47,442 nucleotides of DNA, from positions 1 to 47,442 of the forward strand of contig JAAYFG010000029.1 of assembly GCA_012728335.1 (NCBI GenBank), read 5' to 3'. This DNA is from Tissierellia bacterium (lineage in GTDB: Bacteria; Bacillota; Clostridia; Tissierellales; Peptoniphilaceae). The position numbers and the translations under genes were made by a program. This document shows positions 33,177 to 42,465 of the stretch, one piece after another. Every line of letters starts with the position of its first letter. The stretch's first letter is position 1. Below the pieces are notes generated by a model, which saw only the letters and a program-made list of their open reading frames with translations, searched no databases and was not told the origin of the DNA.

Positions 33177-35804
33177 ATGAAAAGATTAGGGTTACATGAA
33201 GTTAGAACCGAGTATTTAAATTTTTTTGAATCGAAGAAACATTTAGTAGTGCCGAGTTTCTCATTAGTTCCACAAAATGATAAATCACTACTACTTATTG
33301 GTGCGGGAATGGCTCCACTAAAAAAATACTTTACAGGTGAATTAGTTCCACCTGCAACGAGAATGGCAAGCTGCCAAAAATGTATTAGAACTGGCGATAT
33401 TGAAAATGTAGGAAAGACAGACAGACATGCTACTTTCTTTGAAATGTTAGGGAACTTCTCTTTTGGAGATTATTTTAAAGTAGAAGCAGTTGAATGGGCA
33501 TGGGAATTCTTAACTGTGAACCTTGAGATAGAAAAAGAAAAGTTATGGGTTACAGTGTTCCATGAAGATGATGAAGCTTTTGATATTTGGGAACAAAAAA
33601 TAGGCGTACCACCAGAGAAAATTGTAAGGCTAGGAAAAGAAGATAATTTCTGGGAACTAGAAGTAGGACCATCTGGTCCATGTTCTGAAATCTTCGTAGA
33701 TAGAGGAGAAGAATATGGTTGTGGTGATCCAAATTGTAAACCAGGATGCGAGTGTGACAGATTTATAGAAGTTTGGAACCTAGTATTCACTCAATTTGAT
33801 AAAGACGAACAAGGTGTGTACCATAGACTTTCTAATCCTAATATTGATACAGGTATGGGTCTCGAGAGAATGGCTACTGTACTTGAAGGCGCTAACAATA
33901 TATTTGAAATAGAAGCGATTAAAGACATCATAAGAAAAATTGAAGAAGTAGCAAATTATAAATACGGCTCAGACGAACAAAAAGACGTTTCAGTAAGAGT
34001 AATTACTGACCACGTTAGAGCTATGACATTCTTAGTTTCAGACAGTGTTATCCCTAGTAATGAAGGTAGAGGATATGTACTGAGAAGACTTATGAGAAGA
34101 GCAGCAAGACATGGAAAACTATTAGGTATTAAAGGCGAATTTCTATCTGAAGTAGCTCAAGTAGTAATAGATTCTTGGGGTAAGGAATATACTGAATTAG
34201 TTGAAAAACAAGACATGATTAAGTCGGTTATTATAAATGAAGAAGAGAAATTCTCTGAAACCATAGAGCAAGGAATCCACATTTTAGAAAACTATATTGT
34301 AGAATTAGAAGCAAATAGTGAAACTGTTCTTTCTGGTGAAAAAGCATTTAAACTTAGTGACACATATGGCTTCCCTATAGATTTAACTAAAGAAATCCTT
34401 TCAGAAAAAGGACTTTTGGTCAATGAAGAGGAATATGAAGCTGAATTGAAAGCTCAAAGAGATAGAGCGAGAGCTGCAAGAGATGACGGAGATAATATAG
34501 GATGGCATTCACAAAACACAGATGATTTAAACCTTGAACCAACAGAATTTTTAGGCTATTCAGAAACTTCTGCAGATGCAAAAGTAGTTATGCTAATGCT
34601 AGATAATGAAGAAGTATCAAGCTTATCAGCTGGCGATACAGGAGTTATTATCTTAGACAGAACTCCTTTCTATGGTGAATCAGGAGGTCAAAAAGGCGAT
34701 ACAGGAGTTATTAGAAATGATAATTTTGAAGCCGAAGTTCTGGACACTAGAAAAGTTGGAAAAGAAGTGTTCTTCCACATTGTTAAAGTAAATAGTGGAA
34801 GTATTGAAAAAGAAGCTTCTGTAAATGCTGAAATCAATAGAAGAATGAGAAATGATATAGTAAGAAATCACACTGCTACACATTTACTTCACAAGGCTTT
34901 AAAAGTAGTACTTGGAGAGCATGTAAATCAAGCTGGTAGTGAAATACATCCTAATAGATTTAGATTTGACTTTTCTCATTTCCAAGCAGTTTCTAAAGAA
35001 GACTTAGCAAAAATTGAAAGACTAGTGAATGAATATATTTATAGCGACACTGATACAGTGATATATGAATTGCCAGTTTCAGAAGCTTTTAGCTCTGGAG
35101 CAATTGGACTTTTTGAAAACAAGTATAGCGATATGGTACGTATAGTTGAAATTCCAGGAATCTCAAAGGAGCTGTGTGGTGGTACTCATGTTGGAAATAC
35201 TTCTGAAATAGGTATGTTTAAAATACTAAGTGAATCAGGTATTGCATCAGGTACTAGAAGAATTGAAGCTATAACAGGAATGCATGTATATGAACATATG
35301 CTAAATCTTGAAGATAGAGAAAATGAAGTAGTAAGTGTTCTTAAAGCTACTAGAGACACTATTATTGATAGAGCAAAAACTCTATTAGATGACAATAAAA
35401 ACTTAAATAAGTCATTAGAAGATATGAAAGTTCAATCACTTAATAGTGAAATAGATGAAATACTTGCTAATAAAGAAGTAGTTGGTAGCGTGAATCTAAT
35501 CACTCATAAATTTGAAGGTGTAGATGTAGATAACCTTAGAAATCTTGCTGACCAATTGAGAGATAAAACTGAAAATGCTATAATAGTATTAGCGACAGTT
35601 AATGACGATAAATTGAACTTCGTAAGTGCTGTAGATAAGAACTTAGTTAAAGAAGGATTTTCAGCTGGCAATATCATAAGAGAAGTTGCTAAAGTAACAG
35701 GTGGTGGCGGTGGTGGTAGACCGGATATGGCTACTGCAGGTGGAAAAGACATTACTAAAGTTGAATCTGCACTGAGAACTGTTAAGGATTTAATTAGAAA
35801 ATAG
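33177..35804 (+). CDS. alaS: Alanyl-tRNA synthetase
   Basis: This 875-residue class II synthetase charges tRNA-Ala. The catalytic domain has SFSLVPQNDKSLLLIGAGMA, FEMLGNFSFGDYFK (motif 2 region) and DTGMGLERM. The editing domain carries both zinc/editing motifs RNHTATHLLH (HxxxH) and ELCGGTHVGNTSEIG (CxxxH). The C-terminal DHHA1 domain ends in GGGGGGRPDMATAGG. Length is normal. It opens the conserved Firmicutes block alaS-ireB-ruvX-DUF1292. GAGGTG precedes ATG 33177, 20 bases after a terminator, so its promoter probably lies within or upstream of that hairpin; no T-box leader fits in the gap. Confidence 0.97.
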   Translation: MKRLGLHEVRTEYLNFFESKKHLVVPSFSLVPQNDKSLLLIGAGMAPLKKYFTGELVPPATRMASCQKCIRTGDIENVGKTDRHATFFEMLGNFSFGDYFKVEAVEWAWEFLTVNLEIEKEKLWVTVFHEDDEAFDIWEQKIGVPPEKIVRLGKEDNFWELEVGPSGPCSEIFVDRGEEYGCGDPNCKPGCECDRFIEVWNLVFTQFDKDEQGVYHRLSNPNIDTGMGLERMATVLEGANNIFEIEAIKDIIRKIEEVANYKYGSDEQKDVSVRVITDHVRAMTFLVSDSVIPSNEGRGYVLRRLMRRAARHGKLLGIKGEFLSEVAQVVIDSWGKEYTELVEKQDMIKSVIINEEEKFSETIEQGIHILENYIVELEANSETVLSGEKAFKLSDTYGFPIDLTKEILSEKGLLVNEEEYEAELKAQRDRARAARDDGDNIGWHSQNTDDLNLEPTEFLGYSETSADAKVVMLMLDNEEVSSLSAGDTGVIILDRTPFYGESGGQKGDTGVIRNDNFEAEVLDTRKVGKEVFFHIVKVNSGSIEKEASVNAEINRRMRNDIVRNHTATHLLHKALKVVLGEHVNQAGSEIHPNRFRFDFSHFQAVSKEDLAKIERLVNEYIYSDTDTVIYELPVSEAFSSGAIGLFENKYSDMVRIVEIPGISKELCGGTHVGNTSEIGMFKILSESGIASGTRRIEAITGMHVYEHMLNLEDRENEVVSVLKATRDTIIDRAKTLLDDNKNLNKSLEDMKVQSLNSEIDEILANKEVVGSVNLITHKFEGVDVDNLRNLADQLRDKTENAIIVLATVNDDKLNFVSAVDKNLVKEGFSAGNIIREVAKVTGGGGGGRPDMATAGGKDITKVESALRTVKDLIRK

Positions 35805-35842
35805 TATAGAAATATGTTATAATAATAGAAAGAGGTGTTATT

Positions 35843-36097
35843 ATGAGCGATAAATTTATGGAAACTGTAAGAGTTGAAAAATTAAAAGGTGAAGAACCTA
35901 CGAAGAAAGATGTACTAAGAAGTGTATATAATTCATTGGAAGAAAAGGGATATGATCCTTATGATCAGGTAATCGGCTATATCCTATCTGGAGACCCAAC
36001 TTATATCACCAGTCATAATAATGCTAGAAATATTATTAGGGATATAGACAGAGAAGATCTATTAAAAGAAATGCTAGAAAGCTATTTAAGTGAATAG
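35843..36097 (+). CDS. IreB family regulatory phosphoprotein
   Basis: This 84-residue protein of the IreB family (formerly DUF965/UPF0297, B. subtilis YrzL) contains the family blocks KDVLRSVYNSLEEKGYDPYDQ, GYILSGDPTYITSHNNARN and IRDIDREDLLKEM. In Enterococcus IreB is phosphorylated by the kinase IreK on N-terminal threonines; here Thr residues at positions 8 and 20 are candidates. It has the usual place behind alaS. AGAGGTG precedes ATG. A terminator separates it from the next genes. Confidence 0.94.
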   Translation: MSDKFMETVRVEKLKGEEPTKKDVLRSVYNSLEEKGYDPYDQVIGYILSGDPTYITSHNNARNIIRDIDREDLLKEMLESYLSE

Positions 36098-36105
36098 TAA
36101 TTACT

Positions 36106-36133
36106 AGAGATGGACTTTGTCCATCTCTATTTT
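36106..36133 (+). terminator. Terminator after ireB
   Basis: A perfect 10-bp stem AGAGATGGAC/GTCCATCTCT with a 3-base loop followed by ATTTT. Confidence 0.88.
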
Positions 36134-36150
36134 AAATATTGGACAGAGAT

Positions 36151-37098
36151 ATGGAATATAAAAAACTAGGAAATACGGACATAGAAGTAAGTAAATTATG
36201 TTTTGGCTCGCTGACAATTACGCCATCGCAGGCAAATTTATCAATCAGTGAAGGGTCAAGGCTTATTAATTTTGCCTATGACAACGGAATAAATTTTATA
36301 GATACTGCTGAGATCTATGAAAATTATGAATATATAAGAGAAGCATTGAAGTATATACCAAGGGATAAGTTTGTAATAACATCTAAAACATACGCTTATA
36401 CTAGTGAGATGGCTGATGAAAGTTTAAACCTGGCTTTAAAAGAACTAGGAACTGATTATATCGATCTTTTCTTGTTGCATGAACAAGAGAGTGAAATGAC
36501 ATTAAAAGGTCATTACGAGGCGTTAGAACGCCTATTTGCATTGAAGGAAAAAGGGTATATAAGAGGTGTGGGAATTTCAACGCATAAAATTGCTGCACTT
36601 AAGGCTTCAGAGCAGTTTAAAGAGATAGAAGTAATTCATCCCATGATAAATAAATACGGTTTAGGAATTCTAGATGGCACTCGTGATGAAATGCTAGATG
36701 AAATAAAAAAAGCTAGAACTCGTGGGGTGGGTATTTATGCAATGAAAGTCATAGGCGGGGGACATTTAATAAGTGAAGCTGACGAAGCGATTAAATGGGC
36801 TAATAATATAGAATACTTTGATTCTATGGCAATAGGTATGCAGTCGGAAGAGGAAGTCTTAAATAATATCGCCATTATTAACAATCGGGAAGTTTCTCTA
36901 GAAATAAAGTCGAAGCTGAGAACTCATAATAGGACGATTGATGTTGAAGACTATTGTATTGCTTGTGGAAATTGCGAAAAAAGATGTCAAGCAGAAGCTA
37001 TAAAAGTGATAGATGGAATGGCAAGAATCAACGAGAATTGCATTATGTGTGGATATTGTGCGACTGTATGTCCTGAATTTTGCATAAAAGTTTATTAA
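36151..37098 (+). CDS. Aldo/keto reductase with C-terminal 4Fe-4S ferredoxin domain
   Basis: This is a two-domain protein of about 315 residues. Residues 1-260 are an aldo/keto reductase barrel: YKKLGNTDIEVSKLCFGSL, INFIDTAEIYENYEYI (catalytic Asp and Tyr), VITSKTYAY (catalytic Lys region) and LFLLHEQESEM. The C-terminal part has two [4Fe-4S] sets, CIACGNCEKRC and CIMCGYCATVC, suggesting ferredoxin-linked rather than purely NADPH-linked electron transfer. The start is taken at ATG 36151; an in-frame TTG at 36139 lies closer to the terminator. No clear ribosome site is visible. The substrate is unknown. It lies 9 bases before ruvX, inside the otherwise conserved alaS-ruvX block. Confidence 0.88.
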   Translation: MEYKKLGNTDIEVSKLCFGSLTITPSQANLSISEGSRLINFAYDNGINFIDTAEIYENYEYIREALKYIPRDKFVITSKTYAYTSEMADESLNLALKELGTDYIDLFLLHEQESEMTLKGHYEALERLFALKEKGYIRGVGISTHKIAALKASEQFKEIEVIHPMINKYGLGILDGTRDEMLDEIKKARTRGVGIYAMKVIGGGHLISEADEAIKWANNIEYFDSMAIGMQSEEEVLNNIAIINNREVSLEIKSKLRTHNRTIDVEDYCIACGNCEKRCQAEAIKVIDGMARINENCIMCGYCATVCPEFCIKVY

Positions 37099-37107
37099 GA
37101 GGTGTTT

Positions 37108-37521
37108 ATGAAACGAATATTAGGACTCGATGTTGGTGATAAGACCATCGGAGTTAGTGTAAGTGACTTAATGGGTATAACTGCACAAGGTGTAGAAACT
37201 ATTATTAGAAAAAGTAATAGAGAAGACTATGAGAGATTGAAAGAACTGATAGATCAATACGAAATTGAAGATGTGGTAGTTGGACTACCAAAAAATATGA
37301 ATGGAACCATAGGCCCACAAGGGGAGAAAACGATTAAATTTGCAAATAAGTTGAAAAATAAATTTCAAATTAATATAATATACCAAGATGAGCGTATGAC
37401 CTCAATGACAGCGGAAAGAGTTTTGATTGAAGGGTCTGTAAGAAGAGAAAATAGAAAGAAATATATAGATAAAGTAGCGGCAGTAATAATATTGCAGTCT
37501 TATTTGGATTCTATAAGTTAG
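37108..37521 (+). CDS. ruvX: Putative Holliday junction resolvase / pre-16S rRNA nuclease YqgF
   Basis: This 137-residue RNase H-fold nuclease of the RuvX/YqgF family carries ILGLDVGDKTIGVSVSD (first catalytic Asp), VVVGLPKNMNGTIGPQ, YQDERMTSMTAERVL and a C-terminal DKVAAVIILQSYLD with the last acidic residue. In Escherichia coli the protein matures 16S rRNA. AGAGGTG precedes ATG 37108. Gene order with DUF1292 downstream is as in other Firmicutes. Confidence 0.93.
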   Translation: MKRILGLDVGDKTIGVSVSDLMGITAQGVETIIRKSNREDYERLKELIDQYEIEDVVVGLPKNMNGTIGPQGEKTIKFANKLKNKFQINIIYQDERMTSMTAERVLIEGSVRRENRKKYIDKVAAVIILQSYLDSIS

Positions 37522-37532
37522 GAGGCGAAAAT

Positions 37533-37778
37533 ATGCAAAAACATGTTTTTATTGATGAACTTGGAAATCCTGTTGAATTTATAATAAAGGCAAAATTTAG
37601 TTTAGATGATACGGATTATGTAGTGATGTTGCCAGCAGATGATATTGACTCACCAACTTATATACTTAGAGTTGATATGGATGATGAAGGTGATGAAATT
37701 TTAGTGGGAATCGATGATGACGAGTTAGAGGAAGCGAAAACGGCGTATGAAGAGTTGAAACAAGAACAAATTCAATAG
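37533..37778 (+). CDS. DUF1292 family protein (YrzB-like)
   Basis: This 81-residue acidic protein of the DUF1292 family has characteristic strands: DELGNPVEFIIKAKFSLDDT, DYVVMLPADD, YILRVDMDDEGDEILVGIDD. Function is unknown, but the gene nearly always follows ruvX in Firmicutes, as here. AGGAGG precedes ATG 37533. Confidence 0.9.
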   Translation: MQKHVFIDELGNPVEFIIKAKFSLDDTDYVVMLPADDIDSPTYILRVDMDDEGDEILVGIDDDELEEAKTAYEELKQEQIQ

Positions 37779-37786
37779 GTGATAAT

Positions 37787-38248
37787 ATGGATTATAATTT
37801 AGAAAAAGCGAAGGAAATATTAAAGGACAATGATTATAAATTTACTTGGCAAAGAAAGTTAATATTGGAATTTCTTTCTGAGAATACGGATAAACACTTG
37901 TCTTGTGATGAGATTTATGATTCAATAGTTGCTGAAAACCCAGAGATCGGTATAGCAACCATTTATAGAAATATCCTTACTTTTGAAAAGTTAAACATAG
38001 TTACTAAACTTAATTTAAACGACGGGATAAGTAGGTATGAATTAAATGATTTTTCTGAAGAAGGACATCAACATCACCATTTAATATGTGTAAATTGCGG
38101 CAAGATTATAGAAGTTAAAAAGGACTTGCTGGATAATCTTGAGCAAATGATAGAGAAGGATTTAGAGTTTAAAGTAAAAGACCATAGCCTTAAATTTTAT
38201 GGCTATTGTTCGGAATGTAATAATTTAATGGAAAATAAGGAGAAGTAA
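37787..38248 (+). CDS. Fur family metalloregulator
   Basis: This 153-residue Fur-family repressor has a winged helix (TWQRKLILEFLSENTDKHLS, IGIATIYRNILTFEKL), the metal-site sequence EEGHQHHHLICVNCGKIIEV and a second CxxC (YCSECN). The two CxxC pairs form the structural zinc site. Whether it senses iron, zinc or peroxide (PerR) cannot be decided from sequence. It occupies the place where mltG or similar genes lie in Bacillus. GGTGATA precedes ATG 37787 and its stop overlaps the RNase J start. Confidence 0.92.
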   Translation: MDYNLEKAKEILKDNDYKFTWQRKLILEFLSENTDKHLSCDEIYDSIVAENPEIGIATIYRNILTFEKLNIVTKLNLNDGISRYELNDFSEEGHQHHHLICVNCGKIIEVKKDLLDNLEQMIEKDLEFKVKDHSLKFYGYCSECNNLMENKEK

Positions 38249-39909
38249 TGACAAAACACAAATTGAAAGTAATTCCACTAGGTGGAATGAAGGAAATCGG
38301 AAAAAATATCACTGTATTTGAATATAGAGATGATATTGTTATTTTAGATTGCGGTTTAACTTTCCCAGAGGACGAAATGTTAGGGATAGATATCGTAATT
38401 CCAGATATAAGCTATTTAGTAAAGAACAGAAAAAAGATAAGAGGACTTGTGATCACTCATGGTCATGAGGACCACATTGGAGGAATTCCATATTTACTAA
38501 AGAGAATTAATGTGCCTATATACGGTACAAAATTGACACTAGGACTGTTGGAAAACAAATTGAAAGAACATAAATTAGGTGATGTAGACCTTAATGTAGT
38601 TAACTATGGAGATATAGTAAAACTAGGTAAAATGGAAGTTGAGTTTATAAAAGTTACTCATAGTATTCCTGACTCTGCAGCAATTGCTCTAAAGACTCCT
38701 GTTGGAACGGTAATTCATACTGGAGACTTTAAAGTTGATTTCACACCTATAGCTGGAAATTCAATAGATCTAAATAGACTGGCAGAATATGGCTCAAAAG
38801 GTGTATTATTATTGATGAGTGATAGTACAAATGCTGATAGACCTGGGTATGCTATGAGTGAAAAAACGGTAGGGGACACATTTAACAATTTATTTGTTAA
38901 ATATAACGATTCTAGAATCATAATAGCAACTTTTGCATCAAATGTTCATAGAATTCAACAGATTATTTATGCAGCAGAAAACCATGGAAGAAAAGTTATC
39001 CTTTCAGGTAGATCCATGTTAAATGTAATGGGAACTGCTAAAGAACTAGGATATTTAGATGTAAAAGAAGACACTATTATAGATATTAGAGATATGCATA
39101 AATACGATCCAAGCGAATTGGTAATAATTACGACAGGCTCACAAGGAGAGCCACTAAGTGCTCTTACTAGAATTGCCTTTGGAGAACACAGAAAAATTGA
39201 ACTTCATCCAGATGATTTAGTAATTCTTTCAGCTAATCCAATTCCAGGTAATGAAAAAGCAGTTACTAGGGTAATTAATGCGCTTATGGAAAGTGGAAAC
39301 AAAGTAATTTATAAATCTCTTTCGGAAATTCACGTATCTGGTCACGCTTGTCAGGAAGAGCTTAAGCTTATCCATAGCATAGTAAAACCACAGTATTTCT
39401 TACCGGCACACGGCGAGACAATGCATTTAATAAGTCATGCAAAGCTAAGTATGGACTTGGGAATGCCTGAAGAAAATATCTTCATAGTAGAAAATGGTGA
39501 TGTTTTAGAGTTCGGTGGTAAAGGTGTTACACACGGGTCACCAGTTGAATCAGGAAATATTCTTGTAGATGGTCTGGGAATAGGTGATGTTGGAAATATA
39601 GTTTTAAGAGATAGAAAACATCTTTCAGAAGATGGACTTATAGTTGTAGTAGTTACCATTTCTAAAAAGGATGGAAAGATCATTGCTGGTCCAGATATAA
39701 TATCTAGAGGATTTGTTTATGTAAGAGAATCTGGAGATTTGATGGATGAGGCTAGAAATGTGGTTAAAGGCGTGTTAGACGACTGTGAAGCAAAACACAT
39801 AACAGATTGGGGTACGCTTAAAAACAATGTTAAAGACAGCTTAAGAACGTTCATCTTTGCAGAGATAAAGAGAAATCCAATGATTCTTCCAATTATCATG
39901 GAAGTGTAA
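38248..39909 (+). CDS. rnj: Ribonuclease J
   Basis: This 553-residue metallo-beta-lactamase/beta-CASP ribonuclease has endo- and 5'-exonuclease activity and a role in RNA turnover and maturation. The metal site is THGHEDHIGG (HxHxDH); GDFKVDFTP, LMSDSTNADRPG, beta-CASP STFASNVHRIQQI-like FASNVHRIQQI, and HVSGHACQEELK, LPAHGE complete the set. Length is typical of RNase J1/J2. It overlaps the fur gene by one base and lies 13 bases before trmR. Confidence 0.95.
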   Translation: MTKHKLKVIPLGGMKEIGKNITVFEYRDDIVILDCGLTFPEDEMLGIDIVIPDISYLVKNRKKIRGLVITHGHEDHIGGIPYLLKRINVPIYGTKLTLGLLENKLKEHKLGDVDLNVVNYGDIVKLGKMEVEFIKVTHSIPDSAAIALKTPVGTVIHTGDFKVDFTPIAGNSIDLNRLAEYGSKGVLLLMSDSTNADRPGYAMSEKTVGDTFNNLFVKYNDSRIIIATFASNVHRIQQIIYAAENHGRKVILSGRSMLNVMGTAKELGYLDVKEDTIIDIRDMHKYDPSELVIITTGSQGEPLSALTRIAFGEHRKIELHPDDLVILSANPIPGNEKAVTRVINALMESGNKVIYKSLSEIHVSGHACQEELKLIHSIVKPQYFLPAHGETMHLISHAKLSMDLGMPEENIFIVENGDVLEFGGKGVTHGSPVESGNILVDGLGIGDVGNIVLRDRKHLSEDGLIVVVVTISKKDGKIIAGPDIISRGFVYVRESGDLMDEARNVVKGVLDDCEAKHITDWGTLKNNVKDSLRTFIFAEIKRNPMILPIIMEV

Positions 39910-39922
39910 AAGAGTTGATTAA

Positions 39923-40567
39923 ATGTCAAATATAAATGAAGAATATATAGATGAGTATATAAGAAATCTAGTTCCAGATAGAAATGAACTCTTGACGGAA
40001 CTAGAGAAATATGCAGATGAAAACCATGTTCCTATTATTGAGCCTGAAGTAGGTCAGTTTATAAAAACTATCATTAGGACCAAAAGACCAAAAAGAGTTT
40101 TAGAGCTTGGAACAGCAATAGGTTATAGTGGAATTCATATTTTGGAGTCTTCAGATTCCATAGAGCAATTAGTTACTATGGAAATAAGAGAAGATATAGC
40201 TAATATTGCATTGGAGAACTTCAAAAAAGCTAATTTAGAAGATAAGGTTGAATTGATGGTTGGAGATGCGTGTGAATTGCTTCCAACTGTGGATTCAAAA
40301 TTCGATTTAATATTTATAGATGCTGCTAAAGGACAGTATAATCTGTTTTTTAAAGAGGCACAAAGACTATTAAATGATGATGGAATCATAATCTGTGACA
40401 ATATCCTTTTTAGGGGAATGGTGGCGACTGATGAATTGGTCATTAGAAGAAAGAAGACCATAGTAAAAAGACTTAGAACATTCCTAAAGGACATAATGGA
40501 AACAGAAGGTTATACTTCATCAATATTGCCAATAGGCGATGGCATTGCAATAATATTGAAAGGATGA
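39923..40567 (+). CDS. trmR: Class I SAM O-methyltransferase, TrmR-like (tRNA 5-hydroxyuridine methyltransferase)
   Basis: This 214-residue SAM-dependent O-methyltransferase of family 3 has RVLELGTAIGYSGIHILES (SAM-binding motif I), VTMEIREDIANIA, FDLIFIDAAKGQYNLFF (Asp of motif with metal) and GIIICDNILFRGMV. B. subtilis YrrM (TrmR) makes 5-methoxyuridine at tRNA position 34, and here the gene sits directly before the U32 protease homologue that makes the 5-hydroxyuridine precursor, as in yrrM-yrrN-yrrO. This context supports the tRNA role over a small-molecule one. Confidence 0.87.
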   Translation: MSNINEEYIDEYIRNLVPDRNELLTELEKYADENHVPIIEPEVGQFIKTIIRTKRPKRVLELGTAIGYSGIHILESSDSIEQLVTMEIREDIANIALENFKKANLEDKVELMVGDACELLPTVDSKFDLIFIDAAKGQYNLFFKEAQRLLNDDGIIICDNILFRGMVATDELVIRRKKTIVKRLRTFLKDIMETEGYTSSILPIGDGIAIILKG

Positions 40568-40572
40568 TTCAT

Positions 40573-41814
40573 TTGAAAAAAGTCGAGCTTCTTGCACCTG
40601 CTGGAGATTTAAATAAACTGAAAACAGCAATAGAATACGGTGCAGATGCAGTCTATTTAGGTGGTGAAGCTTTTGGACTTAGAAAGTCTTCAAAGAACTT
40701 CTCCATTGAAGAGATAACTGAAGGTGTTAAATTTGCCCACGAAAGAGGCAAAAAAGTATATGTTACATTGAATATAATTCCTCATAATAGAGATATGGTT
40801 GGAATTGAAGATTATGTATTAGAACTTGAAAAAGCAGGAGTAGATGCAGTACTGGTTGCAGATCCTGGAATTTTTATGAAAGTTAAAAATACTTGTCCTA
40901 ATATGGAAATTCATATTAGCACTCAAGCAAGTGCAACAAACTATGATACTATTATGTTCTGGTATGAACTAGGCGCTAGGAGAGTAGTTATTGCAAGAGA
41001 ACTTTCACTTGAAGAAATAAAGGAAATAACTGATAAGATACCAGAAGATTTAGAGATAGAAGCGTTTGTTCACGGAGCTATGTGCATGTCCTATTCAGGC
41101 AGATGTCTATTAAGTAATTACATGACTGGTAGGGATGCAAACCTTGGTGACTGTGCTCATGCTTGTAGATATAAATACCATCTAGTAGAAGAGACTAGAC
41201 CTGGTGAATATATGCCAGTAGTTGAAGACGATGGTGGCACTTTTATTATGAACTCTAAAGACTTGTGCATGATAGAGTATTTAGACAAGATGATAGATGC
41301 TGGGATTGATAGCTTTAAAGTAGAAGGTAGAGTTAAGAGCCAATACTATGTATCGACAATTTTAAGAAGTTATCGTATGGCTATTGATGATTATTATAAA
41401 GACCCTGAAAATTATGTTTTCGACACATCTTTATTAGATGAGATAAAGAAAGCTAGCCACAGGGATTTTACGACTGGGTTCTTTTTTGGACAACCAGATG
41501 AAAGCGCACAAGTATATCACACAAGTGGATATATTAGAGGATATGATTTTGTAGGAACTATTATGGATTATGACGAAGAAACTAAATTTGCCACTGTAGA
41601 GCAGAGAAATAGAATGTTCTTAGGTGATGAAATAGAAGTCTTCGGACCGAGTGAGAGACATTTTACACAAGTAATCAGTGAAATGTATGATGAAAGTGGA
41701 AACCCAATTGAAGTGGCACCACATGCCCAACAAATTATTAGAATTAAGATGGATCAACCTGTTAGAAAGAATTTCTTTATGAGAAAGCCTAGAGAGGATG
41801 ATAAGTTTGAATAA
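40573..41814 (+). CDS. U32 peptidase family protein, TrhP-like (tRNA hydroxylation)
   Basis: This U32 family protein of about 413 residues is homologous to YrrO/TrhP, which is needed with prephenate to form 5-hydroxyuridine at wobble position 34 of tRNA. Features are VELLAPAGDLNKLKTAIEYG, ADAVYLGGEAFGLR, IHISTQASATN, EAFVHGAMCMSYSGRCLLSN with the family Cys residues, and a C-terminal barrel (FVGTIMDYDEE, MFLGDEIEVFG). I prefer TTG 40573, nine bases after AAAGG; ATG 40564 abuts that site. Bacillus has two such genes here (yrrN, yrrO); only one is present. The uridine kinase gene starts within its end. Confidence 0.88.
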   Translation: MKKVELLAPAGDLNKLKTAIEYGADAVYLGGEAFGLRKSSKNFSIEEITEGVKFAHERGKKVYVTLNIIPHNRDMVGIEDYVLELEKAGVDAVLVADPGIFMKVKNTCPNMEIHISTQASATNYDTIMFWYELGARRVVIARELSLEEIKEITDKIPEDLEIEAFVHGAMCMSYSGRCLLSNYMTGRDANLGDCAHACRYKYHLVEETRPGEYMPVVEDDGGTFIMNSKDLCMIEYLDKMIDAGIDSFKVEGRVKSQYYVSTILRSYRMAIDDYYKDPENYVFDTSLLDEIKKASHRDFTTGFFFGQPDESAQVYHTSGYIRGYDFVGTIMDYDEETKFATVEQRNRMFLGDEIEVFGPSERHFTQVISEMYDESGNPIEVAPHAQQIIRIKMDQPVRKNFFMRKPREDDKFE

Positions 41815-42427
41815 ACCTGTATTAATTGGAATTTGTGGAGGAACTGGTTCAGGTAAATCTACCATAACTGAAGAACTATTAGCTGGAATACCAAAGGAGA
41901 GAGTAGTTATTATTGAGCAGGATTCTTATTATAAGGATCAGTGAGATCTTCCTTTTGAAGAAAGAGTAAAGACTAATTATGACCATCCTTTTGCTTTCGA
42001 CAATGAGCTCTTGATTGAACATTTAAAAATGCTTATTTCAGGAGAATCAATAGAAAAGCCTGAATATGATTTTGAAAATCACATTAGAAAAGAAGACACT
42101 GTTAAAGTGGAGCCAAGAGATATTATAATTTTGGAAGGTATTCTTATTCTGTCAGAAGAACAGCTAAGAGACTTACTGGATATTAAGATTTTCGTAGATA
42201 CTGATGCTGATGTGAGGATCATAAGAAGAATTCTTAGGGATATTAAAGACAGAGGTAGGACTCTGGAATCTGTAATACTTCAGTATTTAAGTACTGTTAG
42301 ACCTGCTCATTTACAGTTTGTTGAGCCTTCTAAAAAGTATGCTGATATCATAGTTCCAGAAGGTGGACAAAACAAAGTGGCAATAGATATAATAACTACA
42401 AAAATAAAATCGATAATCGAAAATTAG
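41807..42427 (+). pseudogene. udk: Uridine kinase gene with in-frame TGA
   Basis: The frame reads VLIGICGGTGSGKSTITEEL (Walker A), then EQDSYYKDQ, TGA at 41942-41944, then [19 protein letters not shown] and on through [28 protein letters not shown] and [17 protein letters not shown] without further damage. Intact homologues have a residue (usually Ser) at the TGA position, so a single substitution such as TCA to TGA explains it. The downstream open part lacks the P-loop and cannot be an active kinase. I start at TTG 41807, nine bases after GAGAGG; ATG 41798 abuts that site. Uridine kinase phosphorylates uridine/cytidine for salvage. It is either a fresh nonsense mutation or a sequencing error. 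Confidence 0.88.
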
Positions 42428-42430
42428 TAT

Positions 42431-42459
42431 TTGACAAAGATTACTTTGTCGTATATACT
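42431..42459 (+). promoter_or_regulatory. Sigma-A promoter of the infC-rpmI-rplT operon
   Basis: A perfect -35 TTGACA (42431-42436), a 17-base spacer and -10 TATACT (42454-42459). Transcription would start near 42466, giving a leader of about 145 bases before infC. Confidence 0.85.
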
Positions 42460-42465
42460 TATAAA

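Noticed and set aside
41942-41944. TGA in udk as a selenocysteine codon
   Set aside because: Uridine kinases have no Sec at this site, no selenium genes are in the window, and TGA ends many genes here.
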